NCBI GenBank assembly: GCA_028351715.1
Contig: JAOMKM010000002.1
Span: forward strand, 42,515 to 106,514
DNA from: Methylophilaceae bacterium
GTDB lineage: Bacteria > Pseudomonadota > Gammaproteobacteria > Burkholderiales > Methylophilaceae
Direction of reading: 5' to 3'
DNA: 64,000 bases
Shown here: in pieces, positions 27,184-36,990 of the stretch
Layout of the letters: each line of letters starts with the position of its first letter
How positions within the stretch are numbered: the stretch's first letter is position 1
Position numbers and translations under genes: made by a program
The notes under the pieces: generated by a model
Told to the model about the DNA's origin: nothing
What the model saw: only the letters and a program-made list of their open reading frames with translations
Databases searched by the model: none

Positions 27184-28231
27184 TTATTAAATATAGACCA
27201 ATTAATAAAAATATTAATGTTGGAATAAATGCACTTAGATAAGGCGGCCAATCATTCAATAGGCCCAAATGTCTAATCATAGTATTAAAAATTTGATATG
27301 CTATGCCAGTTGAAATTCCAATAAAAATCTTTAAAAATTTTCCACCTGATCGTTCTTGAAGAAATCCAAATGGCACAGCAAAAATAAGCATCACTAAAGG
27401 TATTATTGGGTGAATAATTTTTTCCCACAAAGCAACCTCATATCGTGTTGTTTTTTGATTGTTAATCTTTAAATAGTTAATAAACTTAAATAGATTTAAT
27501 GTGTCCATTTTTTCTGGTGAAATAATAAGCACATTCATCATCTCTGGTCTAATTAGGGATTTCCAATTTCCCTTAACAATTGAAGTTGTTTCAACAATGT
27601 TATTGTTAAATAGTGTTTGGGATATAGACTCTAATTTCCATTGACCATCATCAAAAATTCCCTTTTCAGCGTTAGTGATTGTTCGTAAGTTAAAATCTTT
27701 GTCAAACTCATAAATATGAATATCTCTTAAAGAAGCATCTGGCATAACATTTTCAATATTGACAAAATTATTACCATCTTTAATCCAAAAGCCTGATTTA
27801 AATTCTTGACTTACACTTGAGTCAGTGGCGCTAATTTTTAGTTGTTGTGCATTTTTTTCTGAGCCTGGAGCAATCAAATCACCAATAATTAATGTAAAGA
27901 TCGAAAAAAACACCCCTACATAAATCAAAGAGGCTGCTATCTTTATGATTGAGAGGCCACTAGCTCTCATAACAATTAGTTCTGAATTTTGAGAAAGTTG
28001 CCCAATGGCATACATGCTTCCAATGAGAACGGAAAGGGGAATAATTTCATAGATATGCCCAGGAATACTTAAGATGACGTATACGATAATTTGTGGAAGA
28101 CCATATTTACTTTTACCTAAATCATTAATTTCTTGAAGAAAATCAAAAAATGAGAATAATGCAATCAGCCCAAGCATTATCATAAAAATACTAATAAAAA
28201 ATTCTTTATTAAGGTATCTAGTAAGCATCAT
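27164..28231 (-). CDS. lptG: LPS export ABC permease LptG
   Basis: 355 residues, YjgP/YjgQ family: three N-terminal helices, a periplasmic jellyroll domain (about residues 130-260, with FWIKDGNNFVNIENV) and three C-terminal helices. With LptF and the LptB ATPase it extracts LPS from the inner membrane and passes it to LptC. It is assigned LptG because it is the downstream member and has the ALWEKIIHPIIPLVML segment. Begins one base after the lptF stop. Convergent overlap of 20 bases with the RDD gene. Confidence 0.93.
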   Translation of the reverse strand: MMLTRYLNKEFFISIFMIMLGLIALFSFFDFLQEINDLGKSKYGLPQIIVYVILSIPGHIYEIIPLSVLIGSMYAIGQLSQNSELIVMRASGLSIIKIAASLIYVGVFFSIFTLIIGDLIAPGSEKNAQQLKISATDSSVSQEFKSGFWIKDGNNFVNIENVMPDASLRDIHIYEFDKDFNLRTITNAEKGIFDDGQWKLESISQTLFNNNIVETTSIVKGNWKSLIRPEMMNVLIISPEKMDTLNLFKFINYLKINNQKTTRYEVALWEKIIHPIIPLVMLIFAVPFGFLQERSGGKFLKIFIGISTGIAYQIFNTMIRHLGLLNDWPPYLSAFIPTLIFLLIGLYLIIRFEYK

Positions 28232-29356
28232 CTATTTTCTTCGCCTTTTTCTGATTTTTTGCGGAAATAGTGGTAGATTAAATGATCTCCTATATAAGAG
28301 GTAAATACCTAAAAAACCAACTACTAGATGAATGGGCCAGTAACCAAACCATATAGAAATTACTCCAGTAGAAACTAGACTATGAGACACACCAAGTAAG
28401 TTGTTATAAATTACAAAGAGTAATAATGCAATCACAATATTCATAGATCTTCCAGTTCTTGGATTAATAAAGCTTAACGATATCGAGAGCAATATAAGCA
28501 TCGCGGCTGATATTGGTAATGAAAGCCTCCACATTAATTCAGCAATATACGGATTACGGTTATCTTTATTCTGAGTCAGCAGTAACTCCATTGTCGATTT
28601 AGCTTCAAGGATTCCAGCACTTGCCCCTACAGCTATTAAGTCAGGTACATCCTTCTCAATTAGAATTCCATATTCACTAAATTTTGTTGTTGAAAATTCA
28701 TTGCTATCAACTTGCCCTTCATATCTTTTTCCATCTTTCATCACGATATAATTCTCACCATTTTTATTTATTACTCTTTTACCTTTACTTGAAACAATAA
28801 CTCCTAGTTTTCCATTTTGTGTCGACTGAACAAAAATATTATTAACACTACTTCCAAGATCACTAAATCCTTCCACATAAAATATACGGTTATTACTTTT
28901 AGATTCCTTAAATGATCCTGGAGCAATGGTTGCTAATTCATCTCTATTTTTTAAGCCACTTTTAAATTCTTCTGATTTTTGAACTGCCCACGGACTTATG
29001 AAGAAAGATAGGGATCCAATTAATATAATAATTGGCAAGCTAAATATTAGGATAGGTTTTACTAAATTATGTAGGCTCAGTCCTGCACTGAACCAAACAA
29101 TCATCTCGCTGTCTCTGTACCAGCGACTTAGCGTTAAAAGAATAGCAAGAAAAATTGTTAGTGATAAAAGAAGGGGAAGATGTTTTAATAAGTTAAAAAC
29201 TAGGATCGTATCTACAGTATCGTTAGGTATAATACCTTTTGCTGCAAGCCGGAAAATATACACTGCTCTTTGGGCTACTACTATCCCAGACAATATTAGA
29301 ATTGTAGATAGTGCAGTAAAAAATAGCTCTCTAGTCAATGATGATTTAAATAGCAT
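28232..29356 (-). CDS. lptF: LPS export ABC permease LptF
   Basis: 374 residues, same family as its neighbour: N-terminal helices, periplasmic domain with NNRIFYVEGFSD and KDGKRYEG, C-terminal helices with LMWRLSLPISAAMLILL and FINPRTGRSMN, and a basic C-terminal tail. Works with LptG as the heterodimeric membrane part of the Lpt bridge. Divergent from pepA with only 39 bases between starts, the arrangement known from many Gram-negatives (lptFG/pepA). Confidence 0.94.
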   Translation of the reverse strand: MLFKSSLTRELFFTALSTILILSGIVVAQRAVYIFRLAAKGIIPNDTVDTILVFNLLKHLPLLLSLTIFLAILLTLSRWYRDSEMIVWFSAGLSLHNLVKPILIFSLPIIILIGSLSFFISPWAVQKSEEFKSGLKNRDELATIAPGSFKESKSNNRIFYVEGFSDLGSSVNNIFVQSTQNGKLGVIVSSKGKRVINKNGENYIVMKDGKRYEGQVDSNEFSTTKFSEYGILIEKDVPDLIAVGASAGILEAKSTMELLLTQNKDNRNPYIAELMWRLSLPISAAMLILLSISLSFINPRTGRSMNIVIALLLFVIYNNLLGVSHSLVSTGVISIWFGYWPIHLVVGFLGIYLLYRRSFNLPLFPQKIRKRRRK

Positions 29357-29395
29357 GGCTAAACAGTAGCTTCATTAATTTTAAGGACATAATAG

Positions 29396-30871
29396 ATGAA
29401 AGTTAATATTAAAACAGATTCAATCACAAAGATATCAAGCGATGTTATCACATTAGGGGTGGACGATAAAAATCAAATCATTGATTCAGCAAAGCTTGAT
29501 AAGAAAACAGTTAAGTATCTTAATAATATTTTGGCGCTGGGAGATATTTCAGAACAGTTAGGCTCTGCTAGGGTTGTTTATGGTGATCATTTTTACCCTA
29601 AAGTGTTATTGATTAGAATAGGCGACCCAAAAAAATTAACCCCCAATCACTTCTATAGTGCAATTTTATCTGTTGCTAACGAATTAAAATCCCTACAATT
29701 TAAAAGTTTATTGATACCTATTAACCAGTTCATAAATGAGTCTTTAAGTTCACTTAAAGTGTCTGAATATTTAGTAAGAGGGCTAATGGATGCATATTAT
29801 GCCGTTAATTCTCTTAAGACACTAAATACAGTAAAGAAGAAAATATTTCAAACTACTATACATTATAAAGGTAGTGATTTAAACCAAGTCAAAATTGGTA
29901 TTAAGCATGGTGCGGCTGTAATGCAGGGTGGAAATCTAACTAAGGATTTAGGTAATTTACCACCAAATATATGTACTCCTAAATACCTTGCTAACGTAGC
30001 TATAAAATTAGGAAAAGAATATAAATTTAAAGTTAGTGTTCTTGATCAGAAAAAAATTGAAAAACTCAAGATGGGTTCTTTTTTAGCGGTAGCCAAAGGC
30101 AGCCGAGAGGAACCTCGCTTTATAATTATGGAGCATAACAAAGGACCCAAGAATCAGAAGCCAATTGTGCTTGTAGGCAAAGGAATAACATTTGACGCGG
30201 GTGGAATTTCTATTAAGCCATCTGCAGACATGGATGAGATGAAATACGATATGGGTGGCGCTGCCTCAGTAATGGGCGTTATGAAAACAGTAGGCACTTT
30301 AAATTTAAAGTTGAATATCATCGCAATTATTCCATCTTGTGAAAATTTACCCGATGGACTAGCAGTAAAACCAGGTGATATCGTCACAAGTATGTCTGGA
30401 CAAACTATTGAAATTTTAAATACAGATGCTGAAGGTAGATTGATACTTTGCGATGCTCTTACATATGCTGAAAGATATAAGCCTGAGATAGTAATTGATA
30501 TTGCAACACTCACGGGTGCTTGTGTTATTGGGTTAGGACACCACGCGACTGGCTTATTTTCAAACCACGACCCGTTAGCTGCAGAGATAGAAGTCGCAGG
30601 CATTAGGGCATTAGATAAGGCCTGGAAGATGCCATTATGGGAAGAATATCAGCCACAACTTAATAGTAATTTTGCAGATATGGCTAATATTGGTGGAAGA
30701 GCTGGTGGAAGTATAACGGCAGCATGTTTCTTATCTCGGTTTGCCAAAAAGTTTAATTGGGCTCATTTAGATATTGCTGGTACAGCCTGGAAGTCAGGCA
30801 AGGAAAAAGGATCAACTGGAAGACCTGTGCCACTTCTAAGCCAATTTTTAATCAAAAGGGCTGGAAAGTAG
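29396..30871 (+). CDS. pepA: Leucyl aminopeptidase PepA (M17)
   Basis: 491 residues. The C-terminal catalytic domain has the M17 metal and catalytic motifs: VGKGITFDAGGISIKPS near residue 260, YDMGGAASVMG and the signature NTDAEGRLILCDAL near residue 342. It removes N-terminal residues from peptides and in enterobacteria also acts as a DNA-binding protein at cer and carAB. Shine-Dalgarno AAGGA lies 8 bases upstream of ATG. Next gene, holC, starts three bases after the stop, as in many proteobacteria. Confidence 0.97.
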   Translation: MKVNIKTDSITKISSDVITLGVDDKNQIIDSAKLDKKTVKYLNNILALGDISEQLGSARVVYGDHFYPKVLLIRIGDPKKLTPNHFYSAILSVANELKSLQFKSLLIPINQFINESLSSLKVSEYLVRGLMDAYYAVNSLKTLNTVKKKIFQTTIHYKGSDLNQVKIGIKHGAAVMQGGNLTKDLGNLPPNICTPKYLANVAIKLGKEYKFKVSVLDQKKIEKLKMGSFLAVAKGSREEPRFIIMEHNKGPKNQKPIVLVGKGITFDAGGISIKPSADMDEMKYDMGGAASVMGVMKTVGTLNLKLNIIAIIPSCENLPDGLAVKPGDIVTSMSGQTIEILNTDAEGRLILCDALTYAERYKPEIVIDIATLTGACVIGLGHHATGLFSNHDPLAAEIEVAGIRALDKAWKMPLWEEYQPQLNSNFADMANIGGRAGGSITAACFLSRFAKKFNWAHLDIAGTAWKSGKEKGSTGRPVPLLSQFLIKRAGK

Positions 30872-30874
30872 CTT

Positions 30875-31303
30875 TTGACGAATGTTCAATTTATTTTTAA
30901 TGTAAAAGATAAATCTATCCTATTACATAATTTACTTTTACAAAACCTACAAAAGAAGAAAGCAAGTTTAGTTTTTTGTAGAGATAAATATGAACTAGAA
31001 ATATTATCTGAAAATTTATGGACTAGTTCAGTAATAAATTTTCTTCCTCATAAGGTAAACGAACCCTACGATAATGAGTTAATTATTTTATCTGATGATA
31101 GGATTGATTGGTTGGATGATACTTTAATAAACTTTTCTGATTCTATGATCGATGGGTTTAATCGTTACTTAAAATTAATTGAGCTGGTTACAGATAGCGA
31201 AGAAACTAAAGAAAAAGCAAGGGATAGATTTAAATTTTATAAAGACTGTGGGTATAAAATAAATTCAGTTGATGAAAAACAATTAAGTGTTAATTTGTTC
31301 TAG
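30875..31303 (+). CDS. holC: DNA polymerase III chi subunit HolC
   Basis: 142 residues from TTG 30875. Begins with TNVQFIFNVKDK, has KASLVFCRDKYELEILSENLWT and FLPHKVNEPYDNELIILSDD, the usual chi-subunit order. Chi bridges the clamp loader (via psi) and SSB at the replication fork. Placement right after pepA is the standard context. Its 3' end overlaps the convergent gcvH by 21 bases. Confidence 0.88.
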   Translation: MTNVQFIFNVKDKSILLHNLLLQNLQKKKASLVFCRDKYELEILSENLWTSSVINFLPHKVNEPYDNELIILSDDRIDWLDDTLINFSDSMIDGFNRYLKLIELVTDSEETKEKARDRFKFYKDCGYKINSVDEKQLSVNLF

Positions 31304-31660
31304 GTAATCTTTTTTTCTTAAAAAGTTATCCCCATTAAATATATCGTTAATTAATATTTCACATATCCATGTCTCATGAGGCTTATCGTTTATCAGTTCA
31401 GGAGTTTTAGTAAGGTCTTGATTGATTCTTAATATTTGTCCATCGACTGGCGCAATAATATCTGAAGCCGTTTTCACCGATTCAATAATTCCCATTGGTT
31501 GATTGGAAAATATTTTTTCATTTGATTTTATATCAATAAATATAATGTCACCTAATAAATCTTGAGCAAAATTGGTTATACCAAGCTGACATTTTTTATC
31601 ATCAATATATTTCAGCCAAACATGTTCTTTGGTATAAAAAAGTTCTTCTAAGTAATCCAT
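31283..31660 (-). CDS. gcvH: Glycine cleavage system H protein (lipoyl carrier)
   Basis: 125 residues, standard GcvH size. The lipoyl-lysine lies in GIIESVKTASDIIAP near residue 64, and the N-terminus has YTKEHVWLKY. H protein shuttles the aminomethyl group between P, T and L proteins, and in some bacteria also serves in lipoate transfer. No gcvT or gcvP is nearby in the window. Overlaps holC by 21 bases tail to tail; divergent from the PBP7-like gene over 79 bases. Confidence 0.94.
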   Translation of the reverse strand: MDYLEELFYTKEHVWLKYIDDKKCQLGITNFAQDLLGDIIFIDIKSNEKIFSNQPMGIIESVKTASDIIAPVDGQILRINQDLTKTPELINDKPHETWICEILINDIFNGDNFLRKKDYLEQINT

Positions 31661-31739
31661 AATTTTACTAATTTAAAAAGTGACAATGTAATCTTAATTG
31701 TATATCATCATTCAAGTATATTAAACAAAGGATAAATTA

Positions 31740-32615
31740 GTGAGAAGAACATTAAGTACCTTTCTAATTATTTTTTTATTCTGTATTTCCTCCCAAATAT
31801 ACTCAAAAGAAAAGATTAATGACCCTAAGGTTAGATCATTAAGGGCAATCGTTGTTAATCAGCAAAGTGGCGAGATAATTTATAAAAAAAACTCAAAACA
31901 GAAAGCATCAATTGCATCATTAACTAAATTGATGACTGCTATGGTTATATTAGATTCAGGCTTAGATTTATCGGAGGAAGTACGAATCTCAAAAAAAGAT
32001 ATTGATAAAGTAAAGTGGACTAGATCAAGATTGCCTATTGGATCAACCTTAAGCCGACTCGAGCTATTAAAAGTTGCACTTATATCCTCTGATAACCGTG
32101 CTGCATATGCATTAAGTCGAACCTATCCTTCGGGAAGAAAGGCATTTATTCAGGCTATGAATGTCAAAGCAATCCAGTTAGGAATGGAGAATAGTCAATT
32201 TCGTGACCCAACAGGACTTGATAAAAGAAATATATCTACTGCACAGGATTTAGTAAAAATGGCTCAAGCTGCTTATGAATATAAATTAATCCGCCAAATT
32301 ACTACAACTCCTACCGAGGAAGTTACAATCGGAAAAAGAAATGCCCCATTAGGATTTATGAATACAAATAGATTAGTAAGAAGAGGAGTCTGGGATATTG
32401 GGCTATCAAAAACAGGCTTTATAAGAGAGGCAGGAAGGTGTTTAGTAATGCAAACAACAATAAATAATAAGCCTATTATCATGGTATTTCTTAAATCACA
32501 TGGAAAATATACAAGACTTGGAGATGCCAATAGAGTCAAGAAGTGGATAGAAAAAAATAATTACAAGAAAAACCAAATTACACAATCAGATATTAAACTT
32601 AATCCTCCTTCATAA
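31740..32615 (+). CDS. pbpG: D-alanyl-D-alanine endopeptidase, PBP7/8-like (S11)
   Basis: 291 residues with signal peptide (LSTFLIIFLFCISSQIYS). All three penicillin-binding motifs are visible: SxxK in IASLTKLMTAMV near residue 60, SxN in SSDNRAAYAL near residue 117, KTG in LSKTGFIREAG near residue 222. Periplasmic peptidoglycan endopeptidase or carboxypeptidase; the absence of a C-terminal amphipathic anchor favours PBP7 over DacA/DacC. GTG start at 31740 with Shine-Dalgarno-like AAGGA upstream. Confidence 0.88.
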   Translation: MRRTLSTFLIIFLFCISSQIYSKEKINDPKVRSLRAIVVNQQSGEIIYKKNSKQKASIASLTKLMTAMVILDSGLDLSEEVRISKKDIDKVKWTRSRLPIGSTLSRLELLKVALISSDNRAAYALSRTYPSGRKAFIQAMNVKAIQLGMENSQFRDPTGLDKRNISTAQDLVKMAQAAYEYKLIRQITTTPTEEVTIGKRNAPLGFMNTNRLVRRGVWDIGLSKTGFIREAGRCLVMQTTINNKPIIMVFLKSHGKYTRLGDANRVKKWIEKNNYKKNQITQSDIKLNPPS

Positions 32616-32665
32616 AGTTTTCTCAGGAGTTTTAATTATTGTGTTTAGATTTTTAGGATAATTTT

Positions 32666-35158
32666 CTATGGTTTCTTCTTAGCAGGTTTCTTCTTAGCAG
32701 GTTTCTTCTTAGCAGGTTTCTTCTTTGCAGGTTTCTTCTTTGCTTCTTCCTCAGCTTTCTTTATTAAGAGCTTTAAAGCTTTTTCTAATGAAATAGATTC
32801 AATATCAGTATCTTTTGATAGATTAACTTTGGTGCTATCCATTTGAATATAAAATCCAAACCGGCTTTTATATATATCAATCGAACTTTTTGAGTTTGGA
32901 TTTACCCCAATTTTTCTGAGAGGTTTTAATAGATCAACAGCAAAATCATGAGTAATTTCAAAAATATTTTCTGTCTTTGGTATAGATTTAAATTTCCCAT
33001 TATGATTAACATATGGTCCAAAACGACCAATATTGGCTATAATTTTTTCCCCTGTTTCTGGATGAATTCCCAAGTCTCTTGGTAGGGAGATTAATTGCTT
33101 AGCTATACTTTCATTTAAGTCAGCTAGAGCGACTTCAGGAGGAATAGTAACTCTTTTTGGCTTTAATTTATCTCCATCCTTAGGAAGGCCTAATTGTAAG
33201 TATGGCCCATAGGGACCAATTAATAATAATATGTCTTTTTTAGAGGTTTCATCTTGAGCTATTACTTTTGGTTCTTGAGGTAGCTCGCCATTTGTACTTT
33301 TAGTAAAATCGCAATCAGGATAACCAGAACATGCAATAAAATTACCTCTTTTACCTAACTTTGAAAGCAAAGGTTTCTTGCACTTAGGACAATCCTCCCC
33401 AATTTCTTTTTGAGTAATTTTTGTTCTATCTAGGTCGCTTTTTTCCTTAATTCTCGCAATAAATATATCCCAAAAATCTTTAAGCACAACTAAAGATTTT
33501 TTTTTGTCGGCTGCAATATCATCTAGTTGGGATTCAAGGTTAGCTGTAAAATCATAATCAACATAATTTTCAAAATGTTCTGTTAAAAATTCTATTACAA
33601 CCTTTCCAACATCTGTTGGCATAAATCGTTTTTTTTCTAAAAGAGCGTAGTCTCTTTCTTGTAAGGTTGAGATTATGCTTGCATAAGTTGACGGCCTACC
33701 AATACCATATTCTTCTAATGTTTTTACAAGGCTTGCTTCTGTAAATCTTGGTGGAGGCTCAGTAAAATGTTGTACCCCTAAAATTTTATCTACATCAATT
33801 GAATCACCAACTTCAAGAGGAGGAAGCTTAGACTCATTATCCTCATTATTTTTTGAGTCATCTTCATCTTCCAAATAGACAGACATGAACCCTGAAAATT
33901 TCAATGTTTGCCCAGTTGCTCTAAAAATACTCTCTCCTTTGCCCACCTCTAGATCTACACTTACTGCATCAAATATTGCTGGTGACATCTGGCATGCTAA
34001 CGTTCTTTTCCAAATAATTTCATATAGCTTAAATTGCTGGTCTGATAAAAATTTCTTTAGGTTCTGTGGCGATCTTTCAATATTTGTTGGTCGAATAGCT
34101 TCATGAGCTTCTTGTGCATTTTTAGCTTTTGTTTTGTACCCAATTACTTTTTGGGGGAAATATTCATTAGTGTAATTTGATTCTAGATATTTCCTTATTT
34201 GGCCTGTCGCTTCATTAGATAGACTCATTGAGTCTGTTCTCATATATGTTATTAGGCCAACAGTACCTTCTTCAATGCTAATACCTTCATAGAGCTGCTG
34301 AGCAGTAATCATGGTACTACGAGTAGTGAATCCGAGTTTTCTAACAGCTTCCTGTTGTAGTGTAGATGTTGTAAACGGAGCTGTTGGGTTTCTTACTCTT
34401 TGTTTTTTTTCAACCCTCGACACCCTTACTTTGCCAGAACTTTTAAGTAGTAACTCCCCTACTATTTTTTTTTCTTCTTCTTCAGAGGTGATAGTAAATT
34501 GCTCTAATTTTTCATTATTTAAAATAATTAATTTTGAAGCAATTTTAGCTTTATCTTTTAATGCATCAAGGTGGATACTCCAATACTCTAAACTATCAAA
34601 TTTTTCTATTTCTTTCTCACGCTCAACGATTAATCTAAGTGCAGGGCTTTGAACTCTTCCAGCTGATAGTCCATATCTTATTTTTGACCATAATAATGGA
34701 GAAAGATTAAAACCAATAAGATAGTCTAATGCTTGTCGAGCTTGTTGTGCACTAACAAGTGGCTGGGCAATTTCGCGAGGATTATTTAATGCTTCAATAA
34801 TTGCTGACTTAGTTATTTCACCAAAAATAATTCGACTAATTTTTTTATTACCTATTAATTTTTTTGAGGTTAAAACTTCTGCAATATGCCATGCAATTGC
34901 TTCTCCCTCTCTATCTGGATCTGTAGCTAGTAAGATTTCTCCAGATTTTTTTACTGCGTTTGAAATTGCGTCAATATGTTTTTTATTTCTAGAACCGATC
35001 TCATAGTTCATTTTAAAAGTATCAGTATTTATGCCTTGAGACTTTGGTAATAGATTTCTAATATGACCATACGATGCTAGAACTTGATATTCCTTACCAA
35101 GGTAATTTCCAATTGTTTTTGCTTTTGATGGTGACTCAACAATTAATAGTTTTTGCAT
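32666..35158 (-). CDS. topA: DNA topoisomerase I TopA
   Basis: 830 residues. TOPRIM domain starts with LLIVESPSKAKTIGNYLG and has LLATDPDREGEAIAWHI; the catalytic Tyr is in GLITYMRTDSMSLS near residue 305; one clear zinc-ribbon is CPKCKKPLLSK...CSGYPDC near residue 590, followed by topo C-terminal repeats (GRFGPYVNHNGKFKS). The extreme end is a run of KKPA repeats, a basic tail likely to hold DNA. Relaxes negative supercoils. An 89-base gap upstream separates it from ttcA, also on the minus strand. Confidence 0.97.
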   Translation of the reverse strand: MQKLLIVESPSKAKTIGNYLGKEYQVLASYGHIRNLLPKSQGINTDTFKMNYEIGSRNKKHIDAISNAVKKSGEILLATDPDREGEAIAWHIAEVLTSKKLIGNKKISRIIFGEITKSAIIEALNNPREIAQPLVSAQQARQALDYLIGFNLSPLLWSKIRYGLSAGRVQSPALRLIVEREKEIEKFDSLEYWSIHLDALKDKAKIASKLIILNNEKLEQFTITSEEEEKKIVGELLLKSSGKVRVSRVEKKQRVRNPTAPFTTSTLQQEAVRKLGFTTRSTMITAQQLYEGISIEEGTVGLITYMRTDSMSLSNEATGQIRKYLESNYTNEYFPQKVIGYKTKAKNAQEAHEAIRPTNIERSPQNLKKFLSDQQFKLYEIIWKRTLACQMSPAIFDAVSVDLEVGKGESIFRATGQTLKFSGFMSVYLEDEDDSKNNEDNESKLPPLEVGDSIDVDKILGVQHFTEPPPRFTEASLVKTLEEYGIGRPSTYASIISTLQERDYALLEKKRFMPTDVGKVVIEFLTEHFENYVDYDFTANLESQLDDIAADKKKSLVVLKDFWDIFIARIKEKSDLDRTKITQKEIGEDCPKCKKPLLSKLGKRGNFIACSGYPDCDFTKSTNGELPQEPKVIAQDETSKKDILLLIGPYGPYLQLGLPKDGDKLKPKRVTIPPEVALADLNESIAKQLISLPRDLGIHPETGEKIIANIGRFGPYVNHNGKFKSIPKTENIFEITHDFAVDLLKPLRKIGVNPNSKSSIDIYKSRFGFYIQMDSTKVNLSKDTDIESISLEKALKLLIKKAEEEAKKKPAKKKPAKKKPAKKKPAKKKP
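32670..32744 (-). repeat. Five 15-bp tandem repeats encoding the lysine-rich TopA tail
   Basis: On the plus strand the unit GGTTTCTTCTTAGCA is repeated five times from 32670 to 32744, the last two units carrying TTTGCA/TTTGCT instead of TTAGCA. In topA this gives AKKKP per unit. The identity of the first units points to recent expansion by slippage, and copy number is expected to vary between strains. Confidence 0.93.
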
Positions 35159-35247
35159 GTATAGGTTTTTAACTAGGGTTAAAAACTAGGCATGATATGT
35201 AGAAATTGGAAACTATTCAAGCTAAATAGCATATTAGTGGTAATTTT

Positions 35248-36117
35248 TTATACTTTTTGAGACTGATTAATAAAATTAATAATACTAAATGAATCTATAT
35301 CTTTTTTGAGATTATCTGATAATTTGAGAGATTCAAAATCAAATAAGCTTTTATCTGCTAGGTGAGATAGCTCAATATTAGATATTGCCCCAAAAATATT
35401 ATTGACTCTTCCAGGGTTATTTTTTTCCCAAATACTTAGCATTGATTTAATATTTTCCCTTTCTAGATTTTTTTGTGAGCCACATAAGTCACAGGGAATA
35501 ATAGGAAAATTCATAGCATTAGCATAATTTTTTATATCTTTTTCTTCGCAAAATGAAAGGGGTCGGATAATAATATTTTTTTTGTCATCGGATAGAAGCT
35601 TAGGAGGCATCGATTTCAATTTTGATCCATGAAACATATTTAAGAAAAAAGTTTCAACAATGTCATTCTTATGATGGCCTAAAGCAATTTTGGTCGCGCC
35701 TATCCTTTTGGCAGTCTTATATAAAATTCCCCTTCTTAATCTTGAGCACAAAGAGCAAGTAGTTTTACCTTCAGGAATCTTAGATTTTACAATTGAATAA
35801 GTATCTTCCTTTACAATTTCATATGGAATACCATGATCGATAAAATAGTTTGGTAGAATATCTTGGGGAAAGTTTGGTTGTTTTTGGTCTAAATTGACCG
35901 CAATGATATCAAAGTGGATGGGGGCCTTTTTTTTTAATGCTAATAGCATTGTAAGCATTGTATAAGAATCTTTACCGCCACTAATACAAACCATAACCTG
36001 ATCGCCCTCTTCGATCATATTAAAATGCATAATAGCTTTGCCAGTGAGGCCGATTAATTTTTTTCTTAATTTTAGGAAATTACGGGTAGGTTTTGGGGGA
36101 AGAATTTCTAAATTCAT
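35248..36117 (-). CDS. ttcA: tRNA 2-thiocytidine(32) synthetase TtcA
   Basis: 289 residues. PP-loop [11 protein letters not shown] near residue 48 activates C32 of tRNA with ATP; the cysteines [10 protein letters not shown] near residue 122 and CDLCGSQ near residue 210 hold the 4Fe-4S cluster. Adds sulfur to cytidine 32 of several tRNAs. The usual HHxxD-like segment is present as [16 protein letters not shown]. Lies two bases after folM on the same strand, so one operon. Confidence 0.94.
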   Translation of the reverse strand: MNLEILPPKPTRNFLKLRKKLIGLTGKAIMHFNMIEEGDQVMVCISGGKDSYTMLTMLLALKKKAPIHFDIIAVNLDQKQPNFPQDILPNYFIDHGIPYEIVKEDTYSIVKSKIPEGKTTCSLCSRLRRGILYKTAKRIGATKIALGHHKNDIVETFFLNMFHGSKLKSMPPKLLSDDKKNIIIRPLSFCEEKDIKNYANAMNFPIIPCDLCGSQKNLERENIKSMLSIWEKNNPGRVNNIFGAISNIELSHLADKSLFDFESLKLSDNLKKDIDSFSIINFINQSQKV

Positions 36118-36119
36118 AA

Positions 36120-36884
36120 TTACCTCCCACCTCCGTCAATATTTATAGTTTCACCTGTAACAAAAGGTGCATTTAATAATAAGAACTCTACTGCTTTTGC
36201 AATATCAGCTGGTTCCCCTAACCTTTTTAGTATTGATTGATTGATAACCTCATCCCGATATTTTTTGTCAAATTCTTGACTATGACGTCCATATTGCGAA
36301 TCCATTTCTGGCCAGATTATAGCTCCAGGCGCAACAGCATTTACTCTAATATCTGGACCTAAATCATTAGCTAAAGATTTTGTTAGATTTTCAAGTCCAG
36401 ATTTTGCAATAGAATAAACTGCATAACCTTTTTTTGGATTCGCAATACGGGCATCTGTAATATTAATAATTGCCCCCTTATTTTTTTTAAGATAAGGATA
36501 GGCGAATTGACTAAGGAATAATGGTGCTTTTAGGTTGGTCGAAATTAGATCTTTCCAGTGCTCTGATGAAATATCTCCAACCTTTGTTGGGTAAAAGCTC
36601 GAAGCATTATTAATCAAGAAATCTATGTTACCAAATGAGCTAATCATTTCTTTGATAATGTACTCATAACTTTCGAACTCTAGAAGATTTGCTTGGACTA
36701 TGCAGGCAGAATCCTCACGAATATTATTCAGTTCTTTTTGAAGAGTAATCGCGTCATCTTTAGAATTTCGATAGTGAATCATAATGTCAATACCTGCATT
36801 ATGTAGATTTCGACATATAGCAGCCCCAATTCTTCTTGAGCCACCAGTAACTAAAGCAAATTTTTTAGAGGACGTCATATTCAT
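36120..36884 (-). CDS. folM: Pteridine reductase / dihydromonapterin reductase (SDR), FolM-like
   Basis: 254 residues, short-chain dehydrogenase. The nucleotide-binding loop is [10 protein letters not shown], with Arg instead of the common Gly, a mark of pteridine reductases; HYRNSKDDA follows. Catalytic YSIAKSG (Tyr-x3-Lys) is near residue 158 and the C-terminus shows [12 protein letters not shown]. Reduces dihydropterins with NADPH; in bacteria lacking folA it can supply tetrahydrofolate. Followed by ttcA. Divergent from trmB across 106 bases. Confidence 0.86.
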   Translation of the reverse strand: MNMTSSKKFALVTGGSRRIGAAICRNLHNAGIDIMIHYRNSKDDAITLQKELNNIREDSACIVQANLLEFESYEYIIKEMISSFGNIDFLINNASSFYPTKVGDISSEHWKDLISTNLKAPLFLSQFAYPYLKKNKGAIINITDARIANPKKGYAVYSIAKSGLENLTKSLANDLGPDIRVNAVAPGAIIWPEMDSQYGRHSQEFDKKYRDEVINQSILKRLGEPADIAKAVEFLLLNAPFVTGETINIDGGGR

Positions 36885-36990
36885 TAGATTATTAAAGTTA
36901 GTCTATTATAATCTACCTCATGAACAAATTACTCATGCAAACTAAAACAGAAGCTCAAATTCATAATAAATTAGTGATAAAGCTAAAATA

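Noticed and set aside
28998-29369. 123-codon plus-strand ORF opposite lptF
   Set aside because: Lies wholly over the N-terminal half of a clear LptF and ends in the pepA leader; no domain visible.
32605-32640. Possible terminator after the PBP7-like gene (CTCCT/AGGAG then TTTT)
   Set aside because: Only five pairs with a 15-base loop; too weak to call.
34311-34652. 113-codon plus-strand ORF opposite topA
   Set aside because: Shadow of the topA frame with low-complexity translation and no start context.
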